From positions 1 through 64,000 of the forward strand of contig JADMJV010000093.1 of the NCBI GenBank assembly GCA_018780265.1: a DNA stretch of 64,000 nt, read 5' to 3'. Position numbers and translations under genes: made by a program. The notes beneath the pieces were generated by a model. That model had not been told where the DNA came from. It saw nothing but the letters and a program-made list of their open reading frames with translations, and made no database searches. Numbering within the stretch: position 1 is the stretch's first letter; each line of letters opens with the position of its first letter. This DNA comes from a bacterium. Lineage in GTDB: Bacteria; Vulcanimicrobiota; Xenobia; Xenobiales; JADMJV01. Of the stretch, positions 35,985-45,330 are shown in pieces.

Positions 35985-38900
35985 ATGCGTAAATCGATCC
36001 GAATGACCCGAACCCTCGTAGGCACACTGACGCTGGCTGCGGCCCTGAGTGCGCCGCTCTGGGCTTTGCCGGAAGGACCCAGCGTAAGCAATGGCCAGGT
36101 TAACATCACCAACCCGGGGGCGGGACAGATGACGGTCCAGCAGTTGACGGATCGTGCCATCGTCAATTGGAACGGTTTCAGCATCAATGCCAATGAACTG
36201 GTGCGTTTCATTCAGCCGAGCCAGTTGTCAGCCATCCTTAATCGCGTCACCGGTCAGGACCCTTCGGTCATCCTGGGGGCTATGCAGGCTAACGGCAGAG
36301 TCTTCCTGATCAATCCGAACGGCATCCTGTTTGGCCGAGACGCAACCATCAATGTAGGTAGTCTTTTCGCCAGTACCCTCAATCTCACCGATACCGACTT
36401 TCTACAGGGGCGCTTTCGGCTGGATCAGACGGCCGGTCAAGCTCCTGCTGCTATTGTCAACGAGGGCCACTTAGAGATGGCCCCGGGAGGCTTTCTGGTG
36501 CTGGCTTCACCGCTCGTCTCCAATCAAGGGGTCATCCTGGCCACCACGGGCCAGGTCGCTCTGGCTGCCGGGTCGCACATGGAGGTCAATTTTGACGGCC
36601 AGGGTCTGATCAACCTGGCTCTCGACACCCCGTCCGCCACCCCCGGCACGGTGGCGATGAACAGCGGTATGGTCAACAACCTGGTGGGCAGCCTCCTAAG
36701 TCTGTCGTCAGCGGAGGACATTACCACCCTGGATGCATCCACCCAGTTGGCCGGCGCCGAGGGTCGCCTCATCAACTACGGAACCATCCGGGCCGACGGT
36801 GTCGCCGGCCAGGATGCCGGACGGGTAGTGCTCAACTCCACCGAAGGCACTTACTTGATGAATGGCAGCGTGGTTTCAGCCAACGGCGTGGGAGCCAACA
36901 GTAACGGTGGCACCGTGCTGGCCGTTTCGGAGAACTTCGCGGCTCTGGCTCCATCAGCTCGCCTGGAGGCGCACAGTGGGGACACGGGTGATGGCGGTTT
37001 CGTGGAATTCTCGGGTCACCAGAATTTTCAATTTGAGGGCCAGGTCGACCTTAATGCCCCCCAAGGTACTCCCGGAGCCTTCCTGTTGGACCCCACCAAT
37101 CTTACTATCATCGCCGGCCCCGATGGCACTGGCGACCAGGACGTGCCTACTTTTAACAACGGGCGCAATTCAACAGGCCTGGCTAATCAGCCACTCAACA
37201 CGATAACCAACAATTTCATCAACAGCACTCCCACAGGTGGCACGCTCATCCTGCAGGCGGACCAGAATATCGTGATCGATGCGCCGATCAATCCTGGCGA
37301 GGGAACGACCACTCGCTTCCTCGCTAGCAATGGTGATATCACCTCTACTGTTAATGCCGGGACCGTCTTAGGGTCTACGTTCAACCGAAACCTGGAATTT
37401 GTTGCCGGGCGTAACGTAACGATGACGGGTAGTAATAGTCCGGCGGGTGGGGCGTACATTGCCAATGGTGGGGCAATTACGGTTGTTGCAGGTAACGTGA
37501 CCCAAGGGGATGTGACACTCAATACGACCTTGTCCGCAAATTTTGTTACTGTCGACTCCCGCAGGGGTGACATTCTGAATCCCCTTTTTGTGGGTATAGT
37601 TGCAACTGATATCGTGCTAGATGCCTCGGGCTCCATTGGTACATCCGTGGCTCCTGTCCTACTTGGTTCAGCTGATCGCGTTCAGGCGAATGCAGCGGCG
37701 GGTTCCGTGTTTCTACGCGGGGCAGCCACATCTCCCATCGTTGAGGTCAGAGGCGGCTCGGCCAACACTTTCTCGGTAGTCAGCCCAACCTCGCTCGGGT
37801 TTCAGGGCCAAGTCTTTGCTCCAACTGTCCGGCTGAGCGCTGCCCAAGACATTGTTCATGGTTCGACCGTTACAAATGACCTGATTCGATCCAATGACAT
37901 TCAACTATCGTCTACCAATGGTCAAATTTCTAGTGTGACGACGGTCCCATTTAGTGGCACAAATACGCTGTTGTCTGCTCAGGCTGCCAGCGGAGTTTCC
38001 ATAACACAAAATAGCGGTGATATGACCATCGGTGCTGCAGGTGTAAACGCTGGAAATGGCGCCTCCCTATTTGCCCCAAGTGGCAGCATTCTTGCAAATT
38101 CGGCATCCGGACGGGTTACAGGCCAGTCCGTCGGGTTGACCGCAAATCAGGTTGGCACAGCGGCCGACCCGGTAAGGACGTCCGGCAGCAGCCTCGGCTT
38201 GACAGGCTCCAACGTCTTCATTGATCACCAGGGCGCTGCCTCCATCAACCGACTGGCCGGCACCAACGCCAACAACAGTGTCGTCAGCATCTCGTCCAAT
38301 GCAGATGTCACCATCGGCAACGTTTTCTCGCCGGCCCAAACGTTTAGCCTGACAACATCGGGTTCGATTTTGTCGGGAAGCCCAATTCCCATGGGGACCT
38401 CCCAAATCACGGCCAACACAGTGAATCTAACTGGTCAAACTGGGATCGGCACAGACTCCTCCCTTCACACGAATGCGCCCAGTCTGAATCTATCGGCCCC
38501 TAACGGTCGGGTGTCCGTGACCAACGACCAGGCCACCACGGTTGCCGCCCAGGCAGCAGCAGGAGTTGACCTGGTCAATCAGGGGGACATCACCATCGGG
38601 GCGGCCGGGGTCAATGGCGGAACGGGTGGTTCGAGGCTATTCGCTAGCAACGCCAACATCTTGGCTACGGCGGCTTCGGGTAGCGTCATCAATGCCGATT
38701 TGGCGGCCAACAACATTGGAACCACGACCAACCCGGTGAGAACGGGGGGAGCCAATGTGTTTGTCAACTCGCCGGGTCAGGTAAACCTTTCCCAAACCGG
38801 GCCTACGCGCCTTGTTGTCGACGAAGCTTTTGGAGCCAACGCCAATTCGCTGGTCACTGTGGCTTCTGACTCCACCGTGACGATCGGCAACAATTTCGCG

Positions 38901-39998
38901 ACTCAGGGTGCCAACGGAATTGCTGGACTCAATATTACGTCCAGCGCCGGCACCATTGAGCAAGACCAGGCCTTTCCGTTTACCGTGCGAGCCACAGACA
39001 TCAACTTGCAGGCGCCAGGGGGAATTGGGACGGTGGCCCCGATCCGGACGGCTGCAACCAATTTAAGCCTGGTGTCTTCTACGGGTTCGATCAGCGTGAG
39101 CGAGGCAGATGGGGCCAACTTGAGCGGTCAGGCAGGGGGAGACTTTACGGTGAACGCTGGCGGGGGCCTGACGATCTCTCGGGTGCAGGCAGGTGGCAAC
39201 GTCAACCTGGATGTTCAGGGGGCAATTACGGGAGCCGGGTCGGGCACGAATATCCAGTCTGCCGCCGCTACTTTGACGGCTACAGATACGGTCGGCACCG
39301 CTGGCAGGCCGCTCATCACCCAGGTGCAGTCCCTGCAGGCAAGCGGTTCAAGTGGGGTGTTTGTGGATCAAACAGGGTCTCTTACAGCATCGGTCACCTC
39401 GACGGGGGGTCCCATTCGCCTGGCCGTTGATGAGGGGACGCTGACTATTGGGCTGCTGGCATCGGCAACGACACTGGATGTCGAAGTCTGTGGGGGCTCC
39501 ATCCTGGATGGCAATGGCGACGGCCTCAATATTCAGTCTGGCGGGTCCACCACTTTGACGGCATCAGGCGTGATTGGCACGCAGCCTGATCCCATTGACG
39601 TAGTGGTGGGGTCAGGCTCGATGAGGGTGGCCGCCGGCAGTCAACTGAACGCTACCTCCATAGCCATCAACGGCATTGTTCCCAATGATCGTCTGGAGGT
39701 GTTCACCCCCCCCCCAGGCACCACTTGCTTCAGTAACACTCCACCCGGGGCGGTGATTTTCAACGGTCAGCCGACCCGTACGCCAGCCAGCAGTCGTGGA
39801 TTGGATGCCGTGCAGACCCCCTTGATCAATCTATTCCCCCCTCCCTTCCTGGACAACCGGGGCAGGGTCATGGGCAGCTCGTTTATTCCCTTCTATACGT
39901 TGACTTTGGCCTTCTTGCTAGACGAGGACGAGTGGCTGAAGTTCCTGAACGAAACGGTCGTCTGGGAGTCCGACCCGGAAGAAACAAGCGATCTATAG
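35985..39998 (+). CDS. TpsA-type filamentous haemagglutinin-like exoprotein
   Basis: A 1337-residue protein with a strong AGGAGGAATCCC-ATG start and a signal peptide (about 1-28). The TPS secretion domain (about 30-280) shows IVNWNGFSINANE, RVTGQDPSVILG and FLINPNGILFG. The rest is beta-helix-like, rich in Gly/Asn/Thr/Ser/Val, with two degenerate 189-residue tandem units from about residue 665. The C-terminus is Pro-rich followed by an acidic tail (DEDEWLKFLNETVVWESDPEE) rather than a large toxin or adhesin domain. It is secreted through its partner TpsB and probably acts as a surface adhesin or matrix filament. A strong terminator follows, so the pair forms its own transcription unit. Confidence 0.9.
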   Translation: MRKSIRMTRTLVGTLTLAAALSAPLWALPEGPSVSNGQVNITNPGAGQMTVQQLTDRAIVNWNGFSINANELVRFIQPSQLSAILNRVTGQDPSVILGAMQANGRVFLINPNGILFGRDATINVGSLFASTLNLTDTDFLQGRFRLDQTAGQAPAAIVNEGHLEMAPGGFLVLASPLVSNQGVILATTGQVALAAGSHMEVNFDGQGLINLALDTPSATPGTVAMNSGMVNNLVGSLLSLSSAEDITTLDASTQLAGAEGRLINYGTIRADGVAGQDAGRVVLNSTEGTYLMNGSVVSANGVGANSNGGTVLAVSENFAALAPSARLEAHSGDTGDGGFVEFSGHQNFQFEGQVDLNAPQGTPGAFLLDPTNLTIIAGPDGTGDQDVPTFNNGRNSTGLANQPLNTITNNFINSTPTGGTLILQADQNIVIDAPINPGEGTTTRFLASNGDITSTVNAGTVLGSTFNRNLEFVAGRNVTMTGSNSPAGGAYIANGGAITVVAGNVTQGDVTLNTTLSANFVTVDSRRGDILNPLFVGIVATDIVLDASGSIGTSVAPVLLGSADRVQANAAAGSVFLRGAATSPIVEVRGGSANTFSVVSPTSLGFQGQVFAPTVRLSAAQDIVHGSTVTNDLIRSNDIQLSSTNGQISSVTTVPFSGTNTLLSAQAASGVSITQNSGDMTIGAAGVNAGNGASLFAPSGSILANSASGRVTGQSVGLTANQVGTAADPVRTSGSSLGLTGSNVFIDHQGAASINRLAGTNANNSVVSISSNADVTIGNVFSPAQTFSLTTSGSILSGSPIPMGTSQITANTVNLTGQTGIGTDSSLHTNAPSLNLSAPNGRVSVTNDQATTVAAQAAAGVDLVNQGDITIGAAGVNGGTGGSRLFASNANILATAASGSVINADLAANNIGTTTNPVRTGGANVFVNSPGQVNLSQTGPTRLVVDEAFGANANSLVTVASDSTVTIGNNFATQGANGIAGLNITSSAGTIEQDQAFPFTVRATDINLQAPGGIGTVAPIRTAATNLSLVSSTGSISVSEADGANLSGQAGGDFTVNAGGGLTISRVQAGGNVNLDVQGAITGAGSGTNIQSAAATLTATDTVGTAGRPLITQVQSLQASGSSGVFVDQTGSLTASVTSTGGPIRLAVDEGTLTIGLLASATTLDVEVCGGSILDGNGDGLNIQSGGSTTLTASGVIGTQPDPIDVVVGSGSMRVAAGSQLNATSIAINGIVPNDRLEVFTPPPGTTCFSNTPPGAVIFNGQPTRTPASSRGLDAVQTPLINLFPPPFLDNRGRVMGSSFIPFYTLTLAFLLDEDEWLKFLNETVVWESDPEETSDL
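37978..39117 (+). repeat. two degenerate 567-bp tandem units in the TpsA gene
   Basis: Corresponding positions are exactly 567 nt (189 codons) apart: GDMTIGAAGVN at 38016 against GDITIGAAGVN at 38583, followed in both by LFA-SxxxILAxxASG, then NxxGTxxxPVRTxG, and later NADVTIGN / DSTVTIGN. They are diverged at DNA level, so the duplication is old and in frame. Confidence 0.6.
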
Positions 39999-40006
39999 TT
40001 GAATCC

Positions 40007-40036
40007 AAAAGGGGAGACCGCAAGGTCTCCCCTTTT
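40007..40036. terminator. strong 13-bp hairpin terminator after TpsA
   Basis: Perfect arms AAAAGGGGAGACC and GGTCTCCCCTTTT flank a GCAA tetraloop 9 nt after the TpsA stop. The A-rich start and T-rich end make it work in either direction. Confidence 0.85.
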
Positions 40037-40047
40037 GACCTTTTGCT

Positions 40048-40318
40048 ATGCATCGACTTCGTTTCCTGATAGTCTCGCTTGTTTTGCTGACCGGGGTCGT
40101 TCGCTTGACCGAACCCCTGCACGACGGTGACCTCTTTTGGCACCTCGCGTATGCCCGTTGGATGTGGGCGCACGGCACTTTAATACCCGATCACACGGTC
40201 TTTTCATGGATGCCGACTCAGAACCATCTCATCTACTGTGCCTGGTTGGGCCAATTTGGCTTGCTCGCTGTTCTGGCCAGCCTTGGGCTGTATGGGCTCT
40301 TTGCGTTACGATATCTGG
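40048..40318 (+). pseudogene. 5' part of polytopic membrane protein gene split by IS66
   Basis: From ATG 40048 the frame encodes a membrane protein start: TM helix (LRFLIVSLVLLTGVV), then LHDGDLFWHLAYARWMW, a motif seen in GT39/PMT-like and related glycan-processing membrane proteins. The gene is interrupted after codon 90 plus one base by the insertion element. Joining base 40318 to 42584 restores the frame exactly (codon GCT) and gives a 586-residue protein. The native start lies just after the terminator at 40007-40036, with no obvious ribosome site. Confidence 0.8.
40311..40318. repeat. 8-bp target-site duplication, left copy
   Basis: ATATCTGG immediately precedes the left end of the IS66-family element and recurs at 42576-42583 right after its other end. 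Eight bp is the IS66-family hallmark. Confidence 0.9.
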
Positions 40319-40335
40319 GTACGTGTTTAACGTCC
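40319..40335. repeat. IS66 left terminal inverted repeat
   Basis: GTACGTGTTTAACGTCC is the exact reverse complement of the sequence at 42559-42575. Confidence 0.9.
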
Positions 40336-40453
40336 CCACTTCGTCTATATGGCAGCGGCCTTATTTGAACTCTCGTGAATCTGATTGGCGATAACGCAAA
40401 AGGCGGCCGCAGGAGGTATGGAACCAGAGTTGCCCGGTGCCCAGCGATATGAT

Positions 40454-40744
40454 TCAGGGATTGGGGCGGGCAGGTGCCAACTCGTCAGCGGCACCAGATA
40501 ACAGCTCAATCGCCTCCTGAAGCAGGTCGACTCGAACTGTCCCTCTGATGGACTCCGGCAGGCTGGCCAGCCAGGCTTCGCATTCCGCTTGGACCGCGCG
40601 AATTTCCATTTCGATCTCCGCCACATCCAATGGACAAGTCGCCTTGGGCAATTTCGGCCGTGGTGGGCAGTCTAGTAGTGCTAATCGGGACCTGTAGGCC
40701 CGCACTCGTGCAGCAGCGTTGGCGTGGATTCGTTTTCTTCCCAT
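40454..40744 (-). CDS. small passenger protein of the IS66 element
   Basis: A 96-residue basic then acidic protein (MGRKRIHANAAARVRAYRSR, later LLQEAIELLSGAADEL) encoded 45 nt downstream of the transposase and inside the inverted repeats. The N-terminus resembles short DNA-binding helices often seen in proteins accompanying ISBst12-like elements. Function unknown; it may be an accessory to transposition. Confidence 0.55.
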   Translation of the reverse strand: MGRKRIHANAAARVRAYRSRLALLDCPPRPKLPKATCPLDVAEIEMEIRAVQAECEAWLASLPESIRGTVRVDLLQEAIELLSGAADELAPARPNP

Positions 40745-40789
40745 TGGCAGGCTCCTAATTTCTGGGGTCAGGCTTTAAAGCGAGGTGCT

Positions 40790-42478
40790 TCAAGGTGCTC
40801 TGGCCGGCAACGCCAGAACTGGCTCGATCGGATTTCGAAGCGCTTGCCCTGCTAGGGCAAGAAAGGACTTGCCTTGTTGCATTGCGGTCGCGAACACGGT
40901 CAGCAGTGTGGCGTGTATTTGCGCTCCCTCTTCGGAGCGGTTACCTGCCGAAATTTTTCTTTGTAGCACTCCAGGCCGAAGTTGTCTCTCAGCACGATTG
41001 TTCGTCGGTTCGACTTCCACGTGATCGAGAAAGGCGAGCATGGCTTTGCGATGCTTCCTCATCCTATTTGCCAACCGGAGATTGTTTGGCTCCGTGATTT
41101 CCTCGCTAAGAAGGTCGTCCAGCAGGTGGTGTATTACGGACCGAGTCCCTTCGTAGATTTCGCCTGAAAGTTGGGGCTGGCTATGCTTGAGGTTTATTGC
41201 CATGGCCAGAATGGACTTGGCTTTCCGAGGAAATTCACCATGGTCTTCAGTCGACTTTTGGGCCGAGACGAGATGAAGGGCTCCCGCCTCGGCGGGCGAT
41301 GGGGCTGGCGGTGGAATCTCCTTTCCATCTTGGGGTTTCTCCTGTTTCTCGGAGGGCAATTCCTTTGGCTTCATGTGCAGGACTTCCAAGTCCGATAAAG
41401 ACTTCAGGAAATGGCCTACGCATTTGGCTTTCTTCGGGAACAGTGGCGAATCGTAGGTCGCCAGGCAATCGGTAATTAACCAGCCTGAATAGTTTGATCC
41501 CAACACCTCGATCAGAACCTTCTTGCCGCGCCCATAGCGGATCACGTAGACGGTCAGATGCTCGTTAGTGAAAACCCATAGCCAGGCGGACTTCGAGCAG
41601 ATTCGCCAGCCTGTTTCATCAACGTGGAGCACATTGCAGGTTCGAAGTGCGGCTATCAAGCCCTGATACGTGGGTGCCAGGGCCAGGGTTAGGCGTCGAA
41701 GGGCATTCAGCACGCCAGCGGCCGATACAGAGAAGCCCAGAACCAGGCTGAAAAACAGCGCTATCTTCCTGAGCGGAGCCCCCAGTTGTGTGCGCATCAG
41801 GGCTGCCAATGCCACCACATTGTTACCCAGGGTTATCCCAGCAGCCCCATCAGCGTTGGATGGGTAGTCTGGATGTTTTGACCGATGCCGCACCTTGCAT
41901 CGCGGGCACCTGCCAGACCACGTCACTACACGCGTGGTTGTCGGTGGTGGAACGGGAGGGGTGTCCACCACGAAACTCTCGTGTTCTTGGATGTCTTCCA
42001 GATCCAGGCCGCAATCGGGGCAATTGCAACCGAGCGGCGCTTCGACCTCGTCGCCCCAGGTCTCCGGCCTCGGTCGGTTGGAGGGTTTATGGTCCTTGGG
42101 GCGTCCAGACTTCTTGTGTTCGCTCTTCGGTATTCGGTTTTTTCGGCGAAAAGGAGCGGCCTGTCGCTTGCTCTCCCTTTGCGCCTCGCCCAGTTGTTCT
42201 TCCAAGACTTTAACTCGGGCGCTCAGTCGCTTATTGTCCTCTGAAAACTCTCTAATCTCTATCGACAGTCTCTCGTTTTCCGCGGCGCACCGCAGCGTCT
42301 CCGTAGATAGGCGGCTGAAAACTCTGCTGACCTTGAGCACCATCCATTGGGACGAGTCCAGGGCGGCTCGCAGGTCAATGGTTTCCTGTCGGAGTTGACG
42401 GTTTTCCTCAACGAGTTCCTCAACCCGTTCATCGCTGAGACGAGAATGCGCAGGGAGGACCTGAGGAACCGAGCCCAT
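40790..42478 (-). CDS. IS66-family transposase
   Basis: A 562-residue transposase starting at ATG 42478. A coiled N-terminus (LVEENRQLRQETIDLRAAL and a second leucine-zipper stretch) precedes a zinc finger (CNCPDCGLDL ... CPRCKVRH) and the DDE catalytic core: HVDETGWR, ITDCLATYD, and EPTNNRAERQLRP. Near residues 390-420 there is a Pro/Glu-rich insertion. All catalytic positions are present, with no frameshift, so it should be functional. It cuts and moves the surrounding IS through its 17-bp ends. Confidence 0.92.
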   Translation of the reverse strand: MGSVPQVLPAHSRLSDERVEELVEENRQLRQETIDLRAALDSSQWMVLKVSRVFSRLSTETLRCAAENERLSIEIREFSEDNKRLSARVKVLEEQLGEAQRESKRQAAPFRRKNRIPKSEHKKSGRPKDHKPSNRPRPETWGDEVEAPLGCNCPDCGLDLEDIQEHESFVVDTPPVPPPTTTRVVTWSGRCPRCKVRHRSKHPDYPSNADGAAGITLGNNVVALAALMRTQLGAPLRKIALFFSLVLGFSVSAAGVLNALRRLTLALAPTYQGLIAALRTCNVLHVDETGWRICSKSAWLWVFTNEHLTVYVIRYGRGKKVLIEVLGSNYSGWLITDCLATYDSPLFPKKAKCVGHFLKSLSDLEVLHMKPKELPSEKQEKPQDGKEIPPPAPSPAEAGALHLVSAQKSTEDHGEFPRKAKSILAMAINLKHSQPQLSGEIYEGTRSVIHHLLDDLLSEEITEPNNLRLANRMRKHRKAMLAFLDHVEVEPTNNRAERQLRPGVLQRKISAGNRSEEGAQIHATLLTVFATAMQQGKSFLALAGQALRNPIEPVLALPARAP

Positions 42479-42558
42479 GTTGAATAGAGTTTCATGAGAC
42501 GGCCGCCAGTACTAGCCATCAACATGAAAGATATCCCAACAAAGTCTGGATTTCGATT

Positions 42559-42575
42559 GGACGTTAAACACGTAC
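42559..42575. repeat. IS66 right terminal inverted repeat
   Basis: GGACGTTAAACACGTAC, exact reverse complement of 40319-40335. Confidence 0.9.
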
Positions 42576-42583
42576 ATATCTGG
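42576..42583. repeat. 8-bp target-site duplication, right copy
   Basis: ATATCTGG, second copy flanking the IS66-family element. Confidence 0.9.
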
Positions 42584-44073
42584 CTGTGCTGGGCCTGGTT
42601 GTGGTCCACTACAAAGTGGCAAGGTGCCGATTTGGATGTCCCCCTGTTTTAGCCAGCGGTTTGGTCTTTCTCTGGCTCCTGGCCTCCTACTCCGGCACGG
42701 CCATCAAGCCAGAACTATTCTCCTTCGTTCTCTGGAATGGGCTGGTGATGCTTTGGGCTGACCAACTTCGTGTGGCCAATCCTCGGCGGTCCTTGACTCT
42801 GGCGCCCTGGCTGATGTTGGTCTGGGCCAACACGCACGGCGCCTTTTACTTTGGATTGCTGTTCTTGACCTGTTGCTGGATGGGTTCGTGCCTGGATAAG
42901 TCGGCCCCAGCAGGCGGCCTGAACTGGCGTTGGTTGGCGGCTTGCTGGGGCGCCACCCTGTTGACGCCCTATGGTTGGAACTACCATCTACAACAAGTCA
43001 CCGAGCGGCTGCAGAGTGACGCCAACCAACTGGCTGTGGTCGCCTCAAGGCATTGGGAGCCCATCTACACGGCCACCAACCAGGCTTTGCACCTCTTCGA
43101 GTATTGGTCAGGCATGCTGGTGATAATGATTTTATTGGTTGGCCGCCTCTGGGGGCAGCGACCCACCTGGCAACTTGTGGCCCCCAACCTGGCGTTTGCC
43201 GGGTTGTCCTTAGTGCACATCAGGACCAACTATCTTTGGGCTCCCCTTTGGTTCTATACAATCCTGATTCTCTTGAAGCAGTATACCTGGTCCGGTCTGA
43301 GCTCGAAAAAATGGAATGCCCTCTTGGTCCTGCTGATAACTTTCTTGGCCGCCCGAACTTGCTGGGAGTGCTACACTCGCCCGTATCGAGGCCAGTTTTT
43401 GGGTCTCGGCCTGGGCTACTTAAATCCCCAGCGAGAAGTAGAATTTATCGAAACTCATCGTCAACTGGGGACGCGCCTGTACAATAGTTATGAGCACGGT
43501 GGCTATATCCTTTGGAAACTGGGTCCCGAGACCCAGGTGATGATGGATAGTCGGGCCTTCCCCTATCGGATTTGCTTCGGTGAATACCTGGCATTCGCCC
43601 AAGGACAGAACTTCAGCGAATTCACCGCCAAGTATCCCGCTGACGCGGCCCTCATCAGTTGGCGGGATCGGGAGTGTTTACGTCAGTTTATCCGTCATCC
43701 GTCCTGGCATTGCATCTTCACGGGTCCGGTGGGGGCGATTTTCTCCAGGACCAGACTTGACACAGAATCTGACCCGACTCGCTTTATGGGTATCTATAGC
43801 AGTGACCAGCTTCTGCAAGTCTTTGCCGGCCTGATGGACTTGGGCGACCTCAGGGCTGCAGAGGAGTTGATGGCGGGGGCCAAAGGGAGAATGGTGCTCG
43901 GACGGGACCAACTGGTCTTGCAGGCGCTGTCTCAGCATCTACAGGGCTTGCGCCAGATCGAGAGCAAGGATTACGCGGGCGCCCTCAACACGTTGGAGGA
44001 AGCGGCCCGCGCAGGGTTCTACGTGAATCACTCCCTTTTGGATGCCTTGCGAGACTGGAAAAGGCGACAGTAG
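42584..44073 (+). pseudogene. 3' part of the split polytopic membrane protein gene
   Basis: Continues the gene that starts at 40048. Several membrane helices follow (GLVFLWLLASYSGTAI, LMLVWANTHGAFYFGLLFL, LLVLLITFLAA), then a soluble C-terminal domain with YNSYEHGGYILWKLG and VMMDSRAFPYR, a pattern common in large uncharacterised glycosyltransferase-like membrane proteins (NxYxxGGYL ... DxR). The very end is TPR-like (ALNTLEEAARAGF). As it stands it could only be translated from an internal GTG near 42586 without a ribosome site, so the product is probably lost. The sequence shows no other lesion, fitting a recent insertion. Confidence 0.8.
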
Positions 44074-44077
44074 TCTG

Positions 44078-45328
44078 CTACTGATCGATTTTCAAGGAGC
44101 TGTCCAGCGATTTTGCCTTGGCCAGGTCCTGGTCGGCACCGCTGCCGTCGCCCATGCGTTTGCGCAGCCACCCCCGGTCTCTATATCCGCGGGCGTTTCC
44201 GGGATCTAGCTCAAGCAATTTGTTGTAGTCAGCCAGGGCCGAGTTCAGGTCGTTCAACTGGGTATGGGCCACGGCTCGTATGTTGTAGGTGGACCCGGTG
44301 CTGGGATCGAGGCGGATGGCTTCGCTAAAGTCCGCCACGGCACCACGGTAGTCCAGAGTCTGAAATCGGCTTAAACCTCGGTAGAGAAAAGCGGGATTGT
44401 TGTTGGCGTCCTTCTGGATCTGTTGAGTGAAGTCGAGGATGGCCCCGGCATAATTGCCGGCCGAGTATTTGGAACGACCGGAACTCATGAAGTCCGTGCC
44501 GCCGGGAATGACGGGTGGCGTCGGCGAGGCTGAGCGCGAGACGGGGGCGCTGGCCACCATTGGGATGGCTGGCCCGGCATCGAGATGAACTTCGCGTTGC
44601 CAGGTTTGGCCAGCCAGCCCCACCTCGGCTTTGAAATCTGCAAATCCTCCAGCGGGCACCAGCAGCTCTCGAGTGACTACGTTTCCGGCTAGAATTTTGT
44701 CCACCTCCAGAGTCTGGACCGGGGTCCAGCCTCCTCCAGAACGGGCCGATACGGTAATGCTGATGGGGCCTTGGATAGTCAGTTTTCCCTCATTTTGCAG
44801 CCGGAGCCGCAGGGAAGCCTTGCCGGCTAAGGCCGGTTCTGCCTCCAAGGACGTGATGGCGATTTGGGCCTTCTCTTTGCTTTCCGGCAGTTCGCTGAGC
44901 CGTCCGGTGCGAAATTTCCAGTGGTCCACGGCCCGCTTCAATGTGAACTCGTCCCCAGGTTTGATCTCTCGAAAGACGCTCCCACCCACGATTTTCTTGG
45001 GGCCGGCCAGGTCCGACTCGTCTGACCATTCCACGACCGCAATCAGCGGGCGGGCGGCATTGTCAAATCCCAGGCGGACCATGTAGTCGGTTACTTTGGC
45101 ATCGGCGGAGGAGAAGCGGACAATAGGCATCTGCTCCTGAGCCAACTGTGAATCCAGACCAATTCGACGCAGGCCGGCTGCCAGGTCGGCCGCTTCTTTG
45201 GCGCCGTCGGTGACCACCAGCAAGACTACCTTGGATACGAACTTTTTGGTGGGCTCAGGTGGGGGCGCAGCGGCCACCGAAATGGACAACCAGAGCAAAA
45301 GGAAGATGGGGCCGATGGGTAAGTTCAT
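44078..45328 (-). CDS. exported TPR protein, partner of caspase
   Basis: A 416-residue protein with a signal peptide (about 1-20) starting 2 nt after the caspase stop, so the two are co-translated. The first 130 residues resemble a thioredoxin-like or receiver-like fold without active-site Cys (KVVLLVVTDGAKEAADLAAGL). The middle is beta-rich (LEAEPALAGKASLRLRLQNEGKL). The C-terminal 140 residues contain three to four TPR units (YAGAILDFTQQIQKDANNN, YRGAVADFSEAIRLDP, LNSALADYNKLLELDPGN). It probably presents substrates to, or restrains, the caspase in the periplasm; this is inference. Confidence 0.7.
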   Translation of the reverse strand: MNLPIGPIFLLLWLSISVAAAPPPEPTKKFVSKVVLLVVTDGAKEAADLAAGLRRIGLDSQLAQEQMPIVRFSSADAKVTDYMVRLGFDNAARPLIAVVEWSDESDLAGPKKIVGGSVFREIKPGDEFTLKRAVDHWKFRTGRLSELPESKEKAQIAITSLEAEPALAGKASLRLRLQNEGKLTIQGPISITVSARSGGGWTPVQTLEVDKILAGNVVTRELLVPAGGFADFKAEVGLAGQTWQREVHLDAGPAIPMVASAPVSRSASPTPPVIPGGTDFMSSGRSKYSAGNYAGAILDFTQQIQKDANNNPAFLYRGLSRFQTLDYRGAVADFSEAIRLDPSTGSTYNIRAVAHTQLNDLNSALADYNKLLELDPGNARGYRDRGWLRKRMGDGSGADQDLAKAKSLDSSLKIDQ

Positions 45329-45330
45329 GG

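Larger units (their letters stand above)
40319..42575 (-). mobile_element. intact IS66-family insertion sequence, 2257 bp
   Basis: The element is bounded by perfect 17-bp inverted repeats (GTACGTGTTTAACGTCC) and an 8-bp target duplication ATATCTGG. It carries one full-length transposase gene and a small downstream gene, both on the minus strand, without the TnpA/TnpB accessory genes of classical IS66. This is the layout of the ISBst12-like subgroup. Perfect ends, perfect duplication and an intact transposase indicate a recent, potentially active insertion. It splits the membrane protein gene 40048-44073. Confidence 0.92.

Noticed and set aside
37978..39117. TpsA repeats as a CRISPR-like array
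   Set aside because: The units are long, degenerate and in frame inside a coding sequence; no short identical repeats with unique spacers occur.
41171..42398. Plus-strand reading frames inside the IS66 element
   Set aside because: They are antisense to the intact transposase and show no motifs.
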